Shown one piece after another: positions 1 through 10,619 of a stretch of DNA of 64,000 nucleotides. A program made the position numbers and the translations under genes. Source of the DNA: Rhodeus uyekii. Lineage: Eukaryota > Chordata > Actinopteri > Cypriniformes > Acheilognathidae. Numbering within the stretch: position 1 is the stretch's first letter; each line of letters begins with the position of its first letter. The notes below the pieces were generated by a model. That model saw only the letters and a program-made list of their open reading frames with translations. It ran no database searches and was not told the origin of the DNA. The stretch is from assembly GCA_037043235.1 (NCBI GenBank), contig JAWRVZ010000030.1, positions 3,491,001-3,555,000 on the forward strand, read 5' to 3'.

Positions 1-402
1 ATGCGGAGGAGACAGGCAAGGCAGGATTTCAAAACTAAAGTCACTTTTAATAATAAACAAAACAAAAGACTTTAAATATAAACAAAAGAAGCACACATGT
101 GCAATAAATTAAACTTAAACCAAACACTAGAAACTTAGGCAGATCAAGAACACGGGAACATCCACATACCAATTCAAGAACAATTCAATAAACAATATCA
201 ATTCAACAACCGACAAACACAAGGGAAATGCACAAGTGATATATACACAAGGGGAAACAGCAACACCTGGGAGACTAACGAGGAAGTGATTACAAGACAG
301 GTGTAGGGAGTGAAACAATAACCCGAGAGACAGGAAGTGGAACAAAGGCAAGACTGACAGGAAGTGACAAAGAAGACCCAGACAGACAGGAACAGTGTTA
401 CA
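1..402 (-). repeat. Partial solo-LTR-like repeat, cut by the window edge
   Basis: Read on the minus strand it begins TGTAACACTG at 402 and runs to the window edge, with AATAAA-type signals and a T-rich end near position 50. The plan (TGT..ACA-type ends, about 400 bp, polyadenylation signal near the far end) matches the other LTR-like repeats at 52025-52292 and 53698-54069. The second terminus lies outside the window, so it is not known whether it is solo or attached to an internal region. Confidence 0.5.
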
Positions 403-711
403 CCGGCTCTCTCTAGCGAGAGGAGGCCTGACAACGCTCCTTTGTTAGCCAAGCTCTGAGAGCGGAGGCCTCATTAATACAACGCCCTACACTCGAGGTA
501 GCTTACAAGGAGGCTCACAGAGAGCCTACCACTTGCATGTGTAACACAAGTGGAGCTCAGGGGAGCAGAGGCCTCACTAAGTAAGTCTAACTCTCTTTAG
601 CGAGAGGAGGCCTGGCAATGCTTGCCGTAGCTGAGGAGGCCTCAGGAGAGTGGAGGCCTCAATGAGTATGACTCTCTTTAGCGAGAGGAGGCCTGGAGAC
701 GCTTATCCATT
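403..711. repeat. Degenerate GGAGGCCT-rich tandem repeat, left part
   Basis: AGGAGGCCT and the segment around GACTCTCTTTAGCGAG recur several times with different spacing (near 413, 590, 640 and 670). A related block (lines up with AGCTTACAAGGAGGCTCAC) follows the SINE at 1263-1440, so the SINE appears to sit inside or beside this repeat. No coding potential is convincing. Confidence 0.5.
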
Positions 712-1262
712 AGACGAGCAATGTCACCCTCTATCCTACGACTGGTTGCTCACAAAAGCTAAGCGGGGATGTGTGTGGTCGTTTCCTGGATGGGAGACTG
801 ATTGCTGCTGGAAGTGGTGTCAGGAGGCTAGCAGGGGGTGCTCACCCTCTGGTCTATGTGAGTCCTACCGCCCCAGTATAGTGACGGGGACACTGTACTG
901 AAATGAGCACCGTCATTCGGATGAGACGATAAACCGAGGTCCTGACTCTCTGTGGTCATTAAAAATCCCAGGATGTCTTTCGCAAGAGTAGGGGTGTAAC
1001 CCCGGCATTCTGGCCAAATATGTCCATCATGGCTTCCTAACCATCCCCATTCTCTGATTGGCTGCATCATCACTCTGTCTCCTCTCCACCAATAAAGCTA
1101 GTTTGTGGTGAGCGTTCTGGCGCAATATGGCTGCCGTCGCATCATCCAGGTGGATGCTGCACTCTAGTGGCGGTTGAGGAGATTCCCCCTTCCATGTAAA
1201 GCGACTTTGAGAGACTTTGATAAAGCGCTATATAAATGTAATGAATTATTAATTATTATTAC
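712..1262 (+). mobile_element. 5S-rRNA-derived SINE (SINE3-type)
   Basis: The head around 715-830 is recognisably 5S rRNA-like: AAGCTAAGC near 756-764 and TGGATGGGAGAC near 787-798, followed by a divergent GGTGT-type end; these overlap the internal RNA polymerase III promoter (A box, intermediate element, C box). A unique body follows, then a LINE-like tail with AAAGCGCTATATAAATGTAA near 1226-1245 and an ATT-rich 3' end. This order is that of the zebrafish SINE3 family, mobilised in trans by a LINE whose tail it shares. The 5S head is diverged, so this is not a functional 5S gene. Confidence 0.8.
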
Positions 1263-1440
1263 ACTTGAGGCAGCTTACAAGGAGGCTCACACAGAGCCTA
1301 CCACTCGCAGATGCTACACAAGCGGAGCTGAGGGGAGCGGATGCCTCACTATACAAGAGTGACTCTCTTAGCAAGAGGAGGCTTGACAACGCTCGCCATG
1401 GCTAAGGAGGCCTCAATGGATCTTACAGGCCTCAGACAAA
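1263..1440. repeat. GGAGGCC-rich tandem repeat, right part
   Basis: Resembles 490-700: AGCTTACAAGGAGGCTCAC, CGGAGCTGAGGGGAGC and GACTCTCTTAGC reappear in the same order. It continues the degenerate repeat on the other side of the SINE. Confidence 0.45.
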
Positions 1441-1939
1441 CTATTCAAACAAATAGTCTCCTTAAGATTAGAAAAAAGATGACGTATTACACAAGTGCCC
1501 TTTTTATACGGTCGCAAAAGTGGCGAGGTCATAGGTGGTAAAGTTCATTTTCGTGATTAGACTCATGCTTCAGACAGCTGTCATACCGAAGGTATCCCCA
1601 TAGTGACCCCTAGGTGATGTAGTATAGAGTTTCCCTTTGATAGGGAAAATCCTAAATACTGTAAATATACATGTGAAGAAGTCATGTGATTGAGTTTCAG
1701 GATTTCTGACCTGCATGTTGCTCCATATAGTTTTCTTTTTACCTCTATTCTCTATCTTTCCTTACTGTTTATGTTGCTTAATATAGATTAATCATCAACT
1801 TGTATTTGATATTATCTAATATTTTATCTAATATTGTCTGTCAGATTAATCTGACATGGTTAGCTTTAATTAACACAACGTGCTAGCATTTCGCTAGCCT
1901 GCTAATCTGTTTGGCGTCTTTTTTTCCTCTCTTGTTCTC
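1441..1939. other. Non-coding stretch, no feature seen
   Basis: AT-rich sequence with no recognisable gene, RNA or repeat structure. Confidence 0.4.
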
Positions 1940-1999
1940 GTGACTTTTAGTCCATCAAATAACTGTGGTAAATTTGACAGTCAACAAACACAGTTAGTC

Positions 2000-2134
2000 A
2001 TGTCATCTTCTCCTGTTTTTGTCAGTTGCATTGCTTGCCACATGTATAGAACAGCTTTCTCTGTCAGCTGTGAGGGTTTCACATGTGATAAATGCAGGGA
2101 GATAGTCAGACTGACGGAAACATTTAGGAATTAG
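2000..2134 (+). pseudogene. L2-like LINE ORF1 relic
   Basis: Forty-four codons from ATG at 2000 encode a cysteine-rich stretch with paired CxxC motifs (CIAC, CDKC) followed by a charged sequence, as in the first ORF of L2-like fish LINEs. A stop follows at once and the rest is not readable. The endonuclease relic of what may be the same LINE lies about 1.1 kb downstream on the same strand, with a foreign repeat at 2275-2500 between. Confidence 0.5.
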
Positions 2135-2274
2135 AGACTTGCATCCAAACTTTAATGGAGGATGGTAAGATACTGCTTTAGATACTGCTTTAGATGCGAC
2201 TAGCTTAGCAAACTTCATACATTTTTCAGTTATGGTTGTAGAGTCCGTGCAGCAGGGCAACTGGTTGATTGTGA

Positions 2275-2500
2275 GACATAGTCACAGTGTTGTTGATTCC
2301 GCTAATAATCACAACGATCGTTACGTGTGAATAAACTTTATTAACGGAGCGTGTGCTACCAACACGACACATTGGATACAAGTGAAAAACTCACGTGTGT
2401 ACTCCGTACAACATTCTCAGGGGCTAATGTTCTTAAAGGGCCATACACAGTTACAACTCAGTACAGATCATTTGTCACAATGATCTACACACAGAACAAA
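2275..2500. repeat. Dispersed repeat, second copy at 42028-42255
   Basis: Shares with 42028-42255 the ordered blocks AACTTTATTAACGGAGC, CCAACACGACACATTG, CTTAAAGGGCCATACAC and GTACAGATCATTTG. The TTTATTAA block and the size suggest an LTR or LTR fragment, but no clean termini are seen. At 2275 it lies within the decayed LINE; at 42028 inside a pogo-like element. Confidence 0.55.
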
Positions 2501-2939
2501 CACTGCTGCTCTGTTCCAATTAGAAAATCAAACAGGGTCTCCCCATTCAGTGACACACCCAATGTCAATGTCAGAAACTGTAACATGATCTGGCCCTTCC
2601 TATTCGTGATGAGTGATGAGATACATAACAAACTGTTGTCGCTCAATGGCTGGCTGCCCAGAGAATAAAATAGGGTTCATAGACAATTGAAATTTCTTTG
2701 GAGTATACCTGATCTACTGAAAAGAGATGTTATTCATCCCTCCGTGGATAGTACCACTCTTCTCTCTAGTAACATCGCACATAGTCTTAGAGTTGAACCT
2801 TGACTAACTGGGGTTCAGATCAGGATGCAGGTCAGCGTCTGCTAGCTGTCTCATGTCACAGAACTCGGTTAAATCTCAACGCATGGAGACTCTTTCACCT
2901 AGATATTATTATATAGAGACTGTGTCTGTCCCTCGAATT

Positions 2940-4110
2940 AGTAAATATAAAAACTCTTAAACCTATTTAAGGATAAAAATTTAATTGATGTGCAACAAAT
3001 AAAAATTGACGAACAAGTGATAAAGCTTGGGCTGCTAAATACATGATCCCTTTCTTCAAAAGCATGTATTGTAAATTATTTTATTACAGTTTATAATTTA
3101 GATATGCTGTGTTTGAAAGAAACCTGTATAAAACCAGACGATTATATTACTTTAAATGTGTACGCCCCCCAAGATTACAGTAATAAATTTTTGAGCCTTG
3201 TCTGAAAGGCATTGCTGTAATTTATAGTAATATCTTCGGTATTACTCAAAGGTCTAGTTTCAAATATGATTATTTTGAAATGATGGTGCTTTATGTAACA
3301 CTATCTAGTTTAAGTGATAAATCCAACTTGACTATTGTGCTGGCTACATTATACAGGCAGCCTTGGCACCATACAGACTTTATGAAATATCTTGCTGATG
3401 AGTTAACATTGGCTGCATATAAAGTCATAATTGCTGGTGATTTTAATATCCATGTAGATCATGAAAAATACACATTAGAATTGGCATTTAGAGACATTTT
3501 AAAGTTAGGCAACATGTGTCAGGACCCATTCAATGTCATAATCATACTTTGGATTTAATATTGTCACAATGAATAAATGTCGATGCTGTTGAAATTCTGC
3601 AGCAGAGCAATGACATCTCAGATAATTATCTAGTCTTGAGTACTCTCCATTTATCCAAAACTGCAAATTCAACTCCCTGTTACAAATATAGTAGAACTAT
3701 TACTTCTTCCACTAAAGATTGCTTAATAAATGATCTTCCTGATCACTTTCATCTCCTCAGTACCTCAGATAGTTTAGAAGAATTGGATGTTAACTATCTC
3801 CTTTCCAGCACTTTAGACACAGTGTCTCTGTTGCTCTTAAAGAAGATGAAAGAAAACAGTCCAACGTTGTGGTACAACGAGCACAATTTAGACCCTCAAG
3901 AAAGTAGCCAGACAAATGGAGCCCAGCTGGAAGAAAACATACCTAAAGGTTTTTCACATTTTGTGGAAAGGTAACACTATTGCATACAGAAAGGCCTGAA
4001 CAATGGCTAGATCTGCTTCTTTTTCGACCCTCTTAGAAGAAAACAAATACAACCATTGACTTTTATTTGATACAGTGGCTAAATGAACAAGAAATACAAC
4101 TTCAACCTCA
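2940..4110 (+). pseudogene. L2-like LINE endonuclease region, decayed
   Basis: Reading frames at 3280-3558 and 3636-3974 carry the apurinic/apyrimidinic-type endonuclease of L2-like non-LTR retrotransposons: TLYRQP near 3345, then AGDFNIHVD near 3433-3459, the GDFN motif being part of the metal-binding active site. Downstream codons (SSTLDTVSLL, LWYNEHN) fit the linker between endonuclease and reverse transcriptase. Stops and frame changes break it throughout, and no RT follows, so it is truncated as well as mutated. Residual similarity continues to about 4110. Confidence 0.7.
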
Positions 4111-4618
4111 GCTGCCTATTTTTAGGTTACACATGTGTGATGGCACTAGTGGTGGCCACACAAAAGTTGCAATGTGGACATATCGTACACGCATGCAAAC
4201 ACAATCACACTAAGCATAGGTACTTGCTCACTTATATTTGGATTTTCTGTTTATAATAATTTCATACAAACTCGATAGTATTTGTTTATTCTTTATTGGT
4301 TAAATGTATTACATCTTTAGCTGCATCTGATTTGAAGTCCACACAAATTAGTTGTGTTGTATCTACTGTTTATATTTGTTTTTCTTTTTGGAGGAGTGAC
4401 GATGTAAAGCAGACATGGCATCCTGGGGTGACAGAAATTGGAGTCCAGGCAGGAACAAAGAATTTAAGTTATTGGTTCTGTCCAGATCTATCATGTGCTG
4501 AGATTTTCCAGGGTAGGAAGAAAAATTGTTCTCTTTGTCAATTGATTTCTTAAGTTGTACATTTTATAGTATTTTATTCAATTTAGTTTTTTTTTTCATT
4601 TAATTTGGTTTATCTATA
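4111..4618. other. Non-coding stretch, no feature seen
   Basis: AT-rich intergenic-like DNA. The short open frame at 4296-4553 has no recognisable domain. Confidence 0.4.
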
Positions 4619-4887
4619 TGTTGGGTTTTATTGTAAATTGTTTAGTATTGTGTAGAATGTAAAGTTATTTTGTTTCCCCCTTTTTGTGTTGTCATGGGCC
4701 CGTCTTTCCCTTTACAAGCTGTTACTTTGTTTAATTTAGTTTAGCCTCATGGGTTGTTTTCTATTTGTTTTGTTTTTGTCTTGTTTGTTATGTTGTAAGT
4801 TACTTTGTTTTTGGGTACCAATAAAGGCCCGATTTTGTTAAGTAAAAGCTGGTGTTCCTTGTTCAGATCTTTCGGTCCTTCACAACA
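4619..4887 (+). repeat. Possible solo LTR
   Basis: Begins TGTTG and ends CAACA (5-bp inverted ends), is T-rich, and has an AATAAA signal near 4820 followed within about 60 bp by the 3' end, as expected of an LTR on the plus strand. No target duplication is visible, so the boundaries are tentative. Confidence 0.4.
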
Positions 4888-5632
4888 TGTGAGCGTCCAT
4901 AATGCGTTAAAAGTTAGTATCACTGTAAAACTGCTTTGAAATAATCTATATTGTAAAATTGCTATATACTATAAATGAAGGTGACAACATTATTTGATAT
5001 TTACAATACATAAGTTATATTTAAGGTTTTATATTTTAAGTTTTCATAATCGCAAAGCAGTGTGACTGCAGGCTAGAGAACAAATATATATGGTTATGTA
5101 GGTTAGGAGTATGACTGGTTGGATAATGCAATGGAGTTAGTGTAACCAATCAGCACTCGATTAGCGTTTCATGACTGAACTATGTATTTACATAAGCATG
5201 ATCATTCCATATTAAATTATTATTTTTCCTCTCCTTCCCCATCATGCTTTTCTACTTTTTCTAAATTTTTGCAATCATCGTTTCAACACAATCACACACA
5301 AAAATCCACTTTACAATCCTAAATTCATTGGCACAATCCATTAGTTTCTCAGTAGGTGAAATGGCACCAGTGGTTTATAAAAAACAACAACTTCCATTCA
5401 GAGATAGACTTTGGAAAAAAGACTTTAAATACATCTAAATCCATTTAAATACCATCCAAGACTACAACAAATAAAACAACCAAAGGAGTACTGACATTTA
5501 TACTGACATAGCTAAATGACAACACTTTTATTCTATAGTTTATTCCATAGGTAATGCCTTCTAGTTGATAAATTTACAGAAACTTTTGTGCACTGCGTGT
5601 CTTCAAACATTAACTGGAAAGGTATTTGCTTA
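4888..5632. other. Non-coding stretch, no feature seen
   Basis: AT-rich sequence; nothing recognised. Confidence 0.4.
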
Positions 5633-5637
5633 GGTAG

Positions 5638-5944
5638 TGTCACGGAGTGACGGCGCAGACGAAGACGATGAGGAGATTCAAATGAAACTTTAATAATAAA
5701 TGCAAGGAGTCGTAACAGCAGTGCAAACACAAAGGAACAGACCAACATGTGTATAGCACAAACAACTACCGACAACTGAAAGGTGGAGAAGGAGAACTAA
5801 ATATACTAGTGATAATGAACAAAAGACAAACACCTGTGATGATTTGTGACTATGACAACTGATGAGTGACGTTCTGGAACAAAACAATAACATGTGACAG
5901 ACAAAAGGCAAAACAAGAGTCCTAGAAAACAGTGAAACGTGACA
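5638..5944 (-). repeat. 3' LTR of the minus-strand element
   Basis: TGTCACG...CGTGACA, 307 bp, same sequence as 7708-8014. It contains AATAATAAA-type signal sequence on the plus strand near 5690. It is followed on the plus strand by a C run that forms the minus-strand polypurine tract. Confidence 0.9.
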
Positions 5945-5958
5945 TTACTCCCCCCCCG
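5945..5958 (-). promoter_or_regulatory. Polypurine tract next to the 3' LTR
   Basis: On the minus strand an uninterrupted G run followed by AGTAA abuts the LTR start. A purine tract in this place primes plus-strand synthesis in LTR retroelements and fixes the element's orientation as minus. Confidence 0.6.
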
Positions 5959-6036
5959 CAGAAGGCGCGACCCTGCGCCGACGAAAGTCCAAAAGGGGTG
6001 GGAGGGTGGGCATCCTGGAGACCGAGGTGCAGGGAG

Positions 6037-7653
6037 TCAGGGTGGTCTCCAGGGTGGTCTCAGAAGATCCGCGGCCCTGGGTGGTGCAACCCCCCAGGGC
6101 GGAGCAGGAGGATCCGGTACCCTGGATGGCACAGCCCTCCAGGGCGGCGCTGGGACTAAGTCCTTCCCAGGAGGCTCCGCCTCCTTTGTCCCACCCGCCC
6201 TCGCGCAGGCACTATGGCCCCCCCCCAAAAAATATTTAGGCTTAGTCCCCAGATGGTGAATGGGAGGAGGCTTTGGCAGTTTCAGGGCGAGGAGCGCAGG
6301 CGGGGCCGGCAGGGCGAGGAGCGCAGGCGGGGCCGGCAGGGCGAGGAGCGCAGGCGGGGCCGGCAGGACGAGGAGCTCTGGAGGGTCAGGCAGGACGAGG
6401 AGCTCTGGAGGGTCAGGCAGGACGAGGAGCTCTGGAGGGTCAGGCAGGACGAGGAGCTCTGGAGGGTCAGGCAGGACGAGGAGTTCTGGAGGATCTGGCA
6501 GGGCCGGCGGTTCAGGCCACGGGAGGTCCGGGTCTGGCAGGGCCGGCGGTTCAGGCCACGGGAGGTCCGGGTCTGGCAGGGCCGGCGGTTCAGGCCACGG
6601 GAGGTCCGGGTCTGGCAGGTCCGGCGGTTCAGGCCACGGGAGGTCCGGGTCTGGCAGGGCCGGCGGTTCTGGCTGGCGGATCTCTGGATCTGGCTCTGGC
6701 TGGCGGATCTCTGGATCTGGCTCTGGCTGGCGGATCTCTGGATCTGGCTCTGGCTGGCGGATCTCTGGATCTGGCTCTGGCTGGCGGATCTCTGGATCTG
6801 GCTCTGGCTGGCGGATCTCTGGATCTGGCTCTGGCTGGCGGATCTCTGGATCTGGCTCTGGCTGGCGGATCTCTGGACCTGGCTCTGGCTGGCGGATCTC
6901 TGGACCTGGCTCTGGCTGGCGGATCTCTGGACCTGGCTCTGGCTGGCGGATCTCTGGACCTGGCTCTGGCTGGCGGATCTCTGGACCTGGCTCTGGCTGG
7001 CGGATCTCTGGACCTGGCTCTGGCTGGCGGATCTCTGGACCTGGCTCTGGCTGGCGGATCTCTGGACCTGGCTCTGGCTGGCGGATCTCTGGACCTGGCT
7101 CTGGCTGGCGGATCTCTGGACCTGGCTCTGGCTGGCGGATCTCTGGATCTGGCTCTGGCTGGCGGATCTCTGGATCTGGCTCTGGCTGGCGGATCTCTGG
7201 ATCTGGCTCTGGCTGGCGGATCTCTGGATCTGGTTCTGGCTGGCGGATCTCAGGATCTGACTCTGGCTGTCGAGGTGCAGGCTTGGGCGCGAGTCGGCGA
7301 GCCGCGGGAACAGGCGCTGGCAGGCAAGCGGCTGGAACAGGCGCTGACAGGCGAGGCGCGGGAACCGGCGCTGGCTGACGAGCGGCAGGCTCAGGAGGAG
7401 AGACCGGATGGACTGGCTGTCTGGACCGGGGGTATTCGCTCTCCAGACACCTAATTATGGCCTCCTGCCAGCGAAGTCCTGTGGTGTCTGGGAGTTTCTT
7501 CTTTTGGTGGTAATTCGCCCCGATCCAGTACAGCGAATTCAGCGTCGCGTCATCAAAAGGTGACAACGCGGCGAGCGCGCTGAACTCCATAGAGAACTTC
7601 AGAAAGTCCGTGTTTCTATGGGCGATCGCTATAAACTCCAGTCGATAATCCAT
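6037..7653 (-). CDS. Proline-rich tandem-repeat protein of a non-autonomous LTR element (gag-like position)
   Basis: Encodes 538 aa from ATG at 7653, the only long minus-strand ORF between the LTRs, starting about 55 nt inside the 5' LTR, where gag normally starts. Residues 1-78 look like a small globular domain (MDYRLEF..., ALAALSPFDD, NSLYWIGANYH, TTGLRWQEAI). Residues 80-125 are Pro/Ala-rich. Then follow about 22 copies of a 9-residue unit PEIRQPEP[D/G], several 13-residue PALPDPDLPWPEP-type units, and further 9-residue PELLVLPDP and PALLALPAP units, then a Pro-rich tail. The repeats are 27- and 39-bp DNA tandems, so their number probably varies between copies. I do not recognise a characterised domain; a gag-like or packaging role is inference from position. 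No zinc knuckle or enzyme motif is seen. Confidence 0.7.
   Translation of the reverse strand: MDYRLEFIAIAHRNTDFLKFSMEFSALAALSPFDDATLNSLYWIGANYHQKKKLPDTTGLRWQEAIIRCLESEYPRSRQPVHPVSPPEPAARQPAPVPAPRLSAPVPAACLPAPVPAARRLAPKPAPRQPESDPEIRQPEPDPEIRQPEPDPEIRQPEPDPEIRQPEPDPEIRQPEPGPEIRQPEPGPEIRQPEPGPEIRQPEPGPEIRQPEPGPEIRQPEPGPEIRQPEPGPEIRQPEPGPEIRQPEPGPEIRQPEPGPEIRQPEPDPEIRQPEPDPEIRQPEPDPEIRQPEPDPEIRQPEPDPEIRQPEPDPEIRQPEPDPEIRQPEPPALPDPDLPWPEPPDLPDPDLPWPEPPALPDPDLPWPEPPALPDPDLPWPEPPALPDPPELLVLPDPPELLVLPDPPELLVLPDPPELLVLPDPPELLVLPAPPALLALPAPPALLALPAPPALLALKLPKPPPIHHLGTKPKYFLGGGHSACARAGGTKEAEPPGKDLVPAPPWRAVPSRVPDPPAPPWGVAPPRAADLLRPPWRPP
6290..7265. repeat. Coding minisatellite (27- and 39-bp units)
   Basis: Blocks of 27-bp units (for example centred on GACGAGGAGCTCTGGAGG), then 39-bp units (GGCCACGGGAGGTCCGGG), then about 22 units of 27 bp containing CTGGCTGGCGGATCTCTGG with a T/C difference that splits it into runs. 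All unit lengths are multiples of three and lack stops, which keeps several frames open on both strands. Confidence 0.9.
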
Positions 7654-7707
7654 CTTCCTTTCTTATCAAACAGTCGTTCTTGGGTGACCAAACCCGGTCG
7701 GTAGTTC

Positions 7708-8014
7708 TGTCACGGAGTGACGGCGCAGACGAAGACGATGAGGAGATTCAAATGAAACTTTAATAATAAATGCAAGGAGTCGTAACAGCAGTGCAAACAC
7801 AAAGGAACAGACCAACATGTGTATAGCACAAACAACTACCGACAACTGAAAGGTGGAGAAGGAGAACTAAATATACTAGTGATAATGAACAAAAGACAAA
7901 CACCTGTGATGATTTGTGACTATGACAACTGATGAGTGACGTTCTGGAACAAAACAATAACATGTGACAGACAAAAGGCAAAACAAGAGTCCTAGAAAAC
8001 AGTGAAACGTGACA
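7708..8014 (-). repeat. 5' LTR of the minus-strand element
   Basis: 307 bp, TGTCACG...CGTGACA, same as 5638-5944. On the minus strand it is followed by a leader of about 54 nt to the ATG at 7653. No standard tRNA primer-binding site could be identified with confidence directly at the LTR edge. Confidence 0.9.
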
Positions 8015-8019
8015 GGTAG

Positions 8020-9027
8020 ACAGAGTGAATGCCACGTTAGGCATTTTAATAGGGAACAATTAGTCCTGAAGGAAAAGAATAGAGGCAAGAGATGTTCAGA
8101 GGTGTGAGAGGAGAACCTGAATTAAACAAAACTGCGCATATTCTGACAAGAGACTCAGGAACTGAATGAGATTTGAGATTGAAAATGTCTATAGCAAAAT
8201 TGCTAAGAAGAAACTGATGGAAATTATATATATATTTATATAGGGCCATAATATTTGTCATAGAACCGGTGCAGAACCAATTTTTTTATTTTTATAAAAA
8301 CCAAATCCTGGTGATGAAAAGTAACACAAAAGTAATGTAACAAACAATTAGTAACTTTTTTTAGGGATTGCTTTTAAACTAACTCTCCCCAACACTGATA
8401 ATTACACTGGAAACAAGGATACCTTAGGATAAATCAAACTTTATAATAAAAAATAGAGTTTATATACAATTCAAATTTAGGCCTAAATACTATAAACTCT
8501 AAAACGTGCTTTTTGTTTACATGTAAGTTTCAGGTTAATAGTTGACTTATAAAAGTAAATCTCAAACCTGAGGGCTAAATGTACTGCAGACTGTTTTGGA
8601 AATACTCAAATTTTCGGACGTTTGTTTTTGTTTTTATAACTCTAGAAATGTTTACACTATGAATGTATGTGTGTGGCCATCAGGGAATTTAGTAGCAGAA
8701 GCAGCAAGTGTCCCATGTGTGTCCACACATCAAATGCAATAGGAGCATGTGATGGAACAAAGCACTTAAGATATCAAAGGCAGAAGAAGAGGAAGGGCTT
8801 CCGACGGTTGAGAATACCCAAGACAGTCAATCCACTGGCTTTGCCCCCCACTCTTCCCACTCTTTCTCTCTTTCTGTCTGCATCCACATCTACAGCTATA
8901 TCCAGCATGCATACTGGAATACACTACTTTGATCCATTGTGGATATAAACCATTTTGCTTAAATGTGGATATGATAGGCTGGAGTAGATATATAGATAGC
9001 TCAATATTATGTACACAGTCCCATTCT
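8020..9027. other. Non-coding stretch, no feature seen
   Basis: AT-rich DNA with short open frames only (for example 8667-8948), none with a recognisable domain. Confidence 0.4.
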
Positions 9028-9268
<241 letters not shown>

Positions 9269-10009
9269 CTAGACGACAAGCACAACTCTTTCTGTCATAC
9301 TGAGTGCACTATTGACACTTGACAACGTTGATGCAACTTAAAACACAGCCAGCGTACGTGTGTGTGCACAAAACCACCCCACACAGCTAGAATGAAAAAT
9401 GTTTTTCATTTTGCCACCTGCATCAAGGATGAAGTCCCCAAAATACCTCAAATCTGTCCATCTGTCAAAGTGTCACAGCCTATGAATCATCTGTTGTCTT
9501 TAGAGCAGTGCAGTATGACAGACTCTCAGAAACTCTCAGAAAGCAAAGACAACTCTGTCTCGTGTTGTCTAATAGACGTTGCCGAAAGAACAGACACAGT
9601 CAGGGACCTTCGAACAACTGCTGAGGTAAAGGGTTTAAACTTTATCATCACAAATTTTGAGGGTAAATTTATGTCCTGGAGTCTGAAGTGCCACTATGAA
9701 TTAATGAAAACTTGCCAAAGGATGCCAGAGTTAATAGATGCTTTTCCATTCATCTCCTGACATGAAGACCCAAAAAGGCAACGCAATTATGCTGGTGCCT
9801 CAGATAATTCATTTTAGCCAGATTTTAAGGCAGGACAGCAGGAAATGCATAGTGATGAGCTTAATAAAAGAATAAGACTGCAGATCAGGTGAGAAAAATG
9901 CTGATTATATAGTCCTACAGTGATTACATATTTTTGTAGGCCAATCCAGAAGTTTGCGAAACCTTGGTTCCCTCAACAAAAACCCAATTTGAATTTTCCA
10001 TTGGCTTTT
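9269..10009. other. Non-coding or unrecognised stretch
   Basis: Contains an open frame at 9362-9760 (132 codons) with ordinary amino-acid composition but no motif that I recognise and no visible splice or promoter context. Confidence 0.35.
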
Positions 10010-10484
10010 TATGGAACCCCGTTTCCGCCACAGTTGAGAGAGAAAAAAAAAAGATTATTTAAGTTGAAATAATGACTTAGTATGTCAAAATAATGAGAAA
10101 CGTTCTCGAAATAACAAGAAACTTTCTCGAAATAATGACTTAGTATCTCGAAATAACGAGAGAATTTTTCTCGAAATAATGACTTAGTATGTCAAAATAA
10201 CGAGAAACATTCTCGAAATAACAAGAAACTTTCTCAAAATAATGACTTAGTATCTCGAAATAACGAGAGAATTTTTCTCGAAATAATGACTTAGTATGTA
10301 AAAATAACGAGAAACTTTCTCAAAACAATGACTAATGAAATATAATAATGAAATAATGAAGTTTCTCGTTATTTCGAGATACTAAGTCATTATTTCGAGA
10401 AAGTTTCTCGTTATCTCGAGACACTGTCAATATTTTGACTTAATCTTTTTTTTTTCTCAACTGTGGCGGAAACGGGCTTCCATA
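10010..10484. mobile_element. Foldback MITE with CCGTTTCCGCCACAGTTGAG ends
   Basis: Ends are inverted repeats of over 40 bp: TATGGAACCCCGTTTCCGCC at the left, its reverse complement (one mismatch) at the right, each with an A- or T-rich extension. The inside is built of repeated pieces of the form CTCGAAATAACGAGA and AATGACTTAGTAT in direct and inverted order, so most of the element can fold. GCTTTT flanks both ends (before 10010 and after 10484) and is a plausible 6-bp target duplication. It encodes nothing. Confidence 0.75.
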
Positions 10485-10619
10485 GCTTTTGGAATTATTG
10501 CAGAAAATAATTTATTTGACCAAAACAAATTAATAAAACAATTTTTTTTTCATAATAATATTCACAAATTAACAGAGTTTGAATTTGAAGCCTAAATACA
10601 ATTACCAAAAGTACAACCT

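Larger units (their letters stand above)
5638..8014 (-). mobile_element. Young non-autonomous LTR retroelement, complete with target duplication
   Basis: Two direct 307-bp LTRs (5638-5944 and 7708-8014) appear identical by eye, each beginning TGTCACG and ending CGTGACA. The flanks carry a perfect 5-bp target duplication, GGTAG (5633-5637 and 8015-8019). The internal 1.76 kb has one minus-strand ORF and a purine-rich tract on the minus strand next to the left LTR, so the element is oriented minus and the right copy is its 5' LTR. No protease, RT, RNase H or integrase is present; it must be mobilised in trans. Identical LTRs imply a very recent insertion. Confidence 0.9.

Noticed and set aside
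715..830. Functional 5S rRNA gene
   Set aside because: 5S-like blocks are diverged and are continuous with a SINE body and LINE-like tail.
6214..7454. Three long plus-strand ORFs (348, 372 and 393 codons) over the LTR element's interior
   Set aside because: They are shadows of the tandem repeat, whose units are multiples of three without stops. The minus-strand ORF is preferred because it starts properly behind the 5' LTR and has a non-repetitive N-terminal domain.
9362..9760. 132-codon plus-strand ORF as a host gene
   Set aside because: No recognisable motif, no splice signals and no supporting context; left as unassigned.
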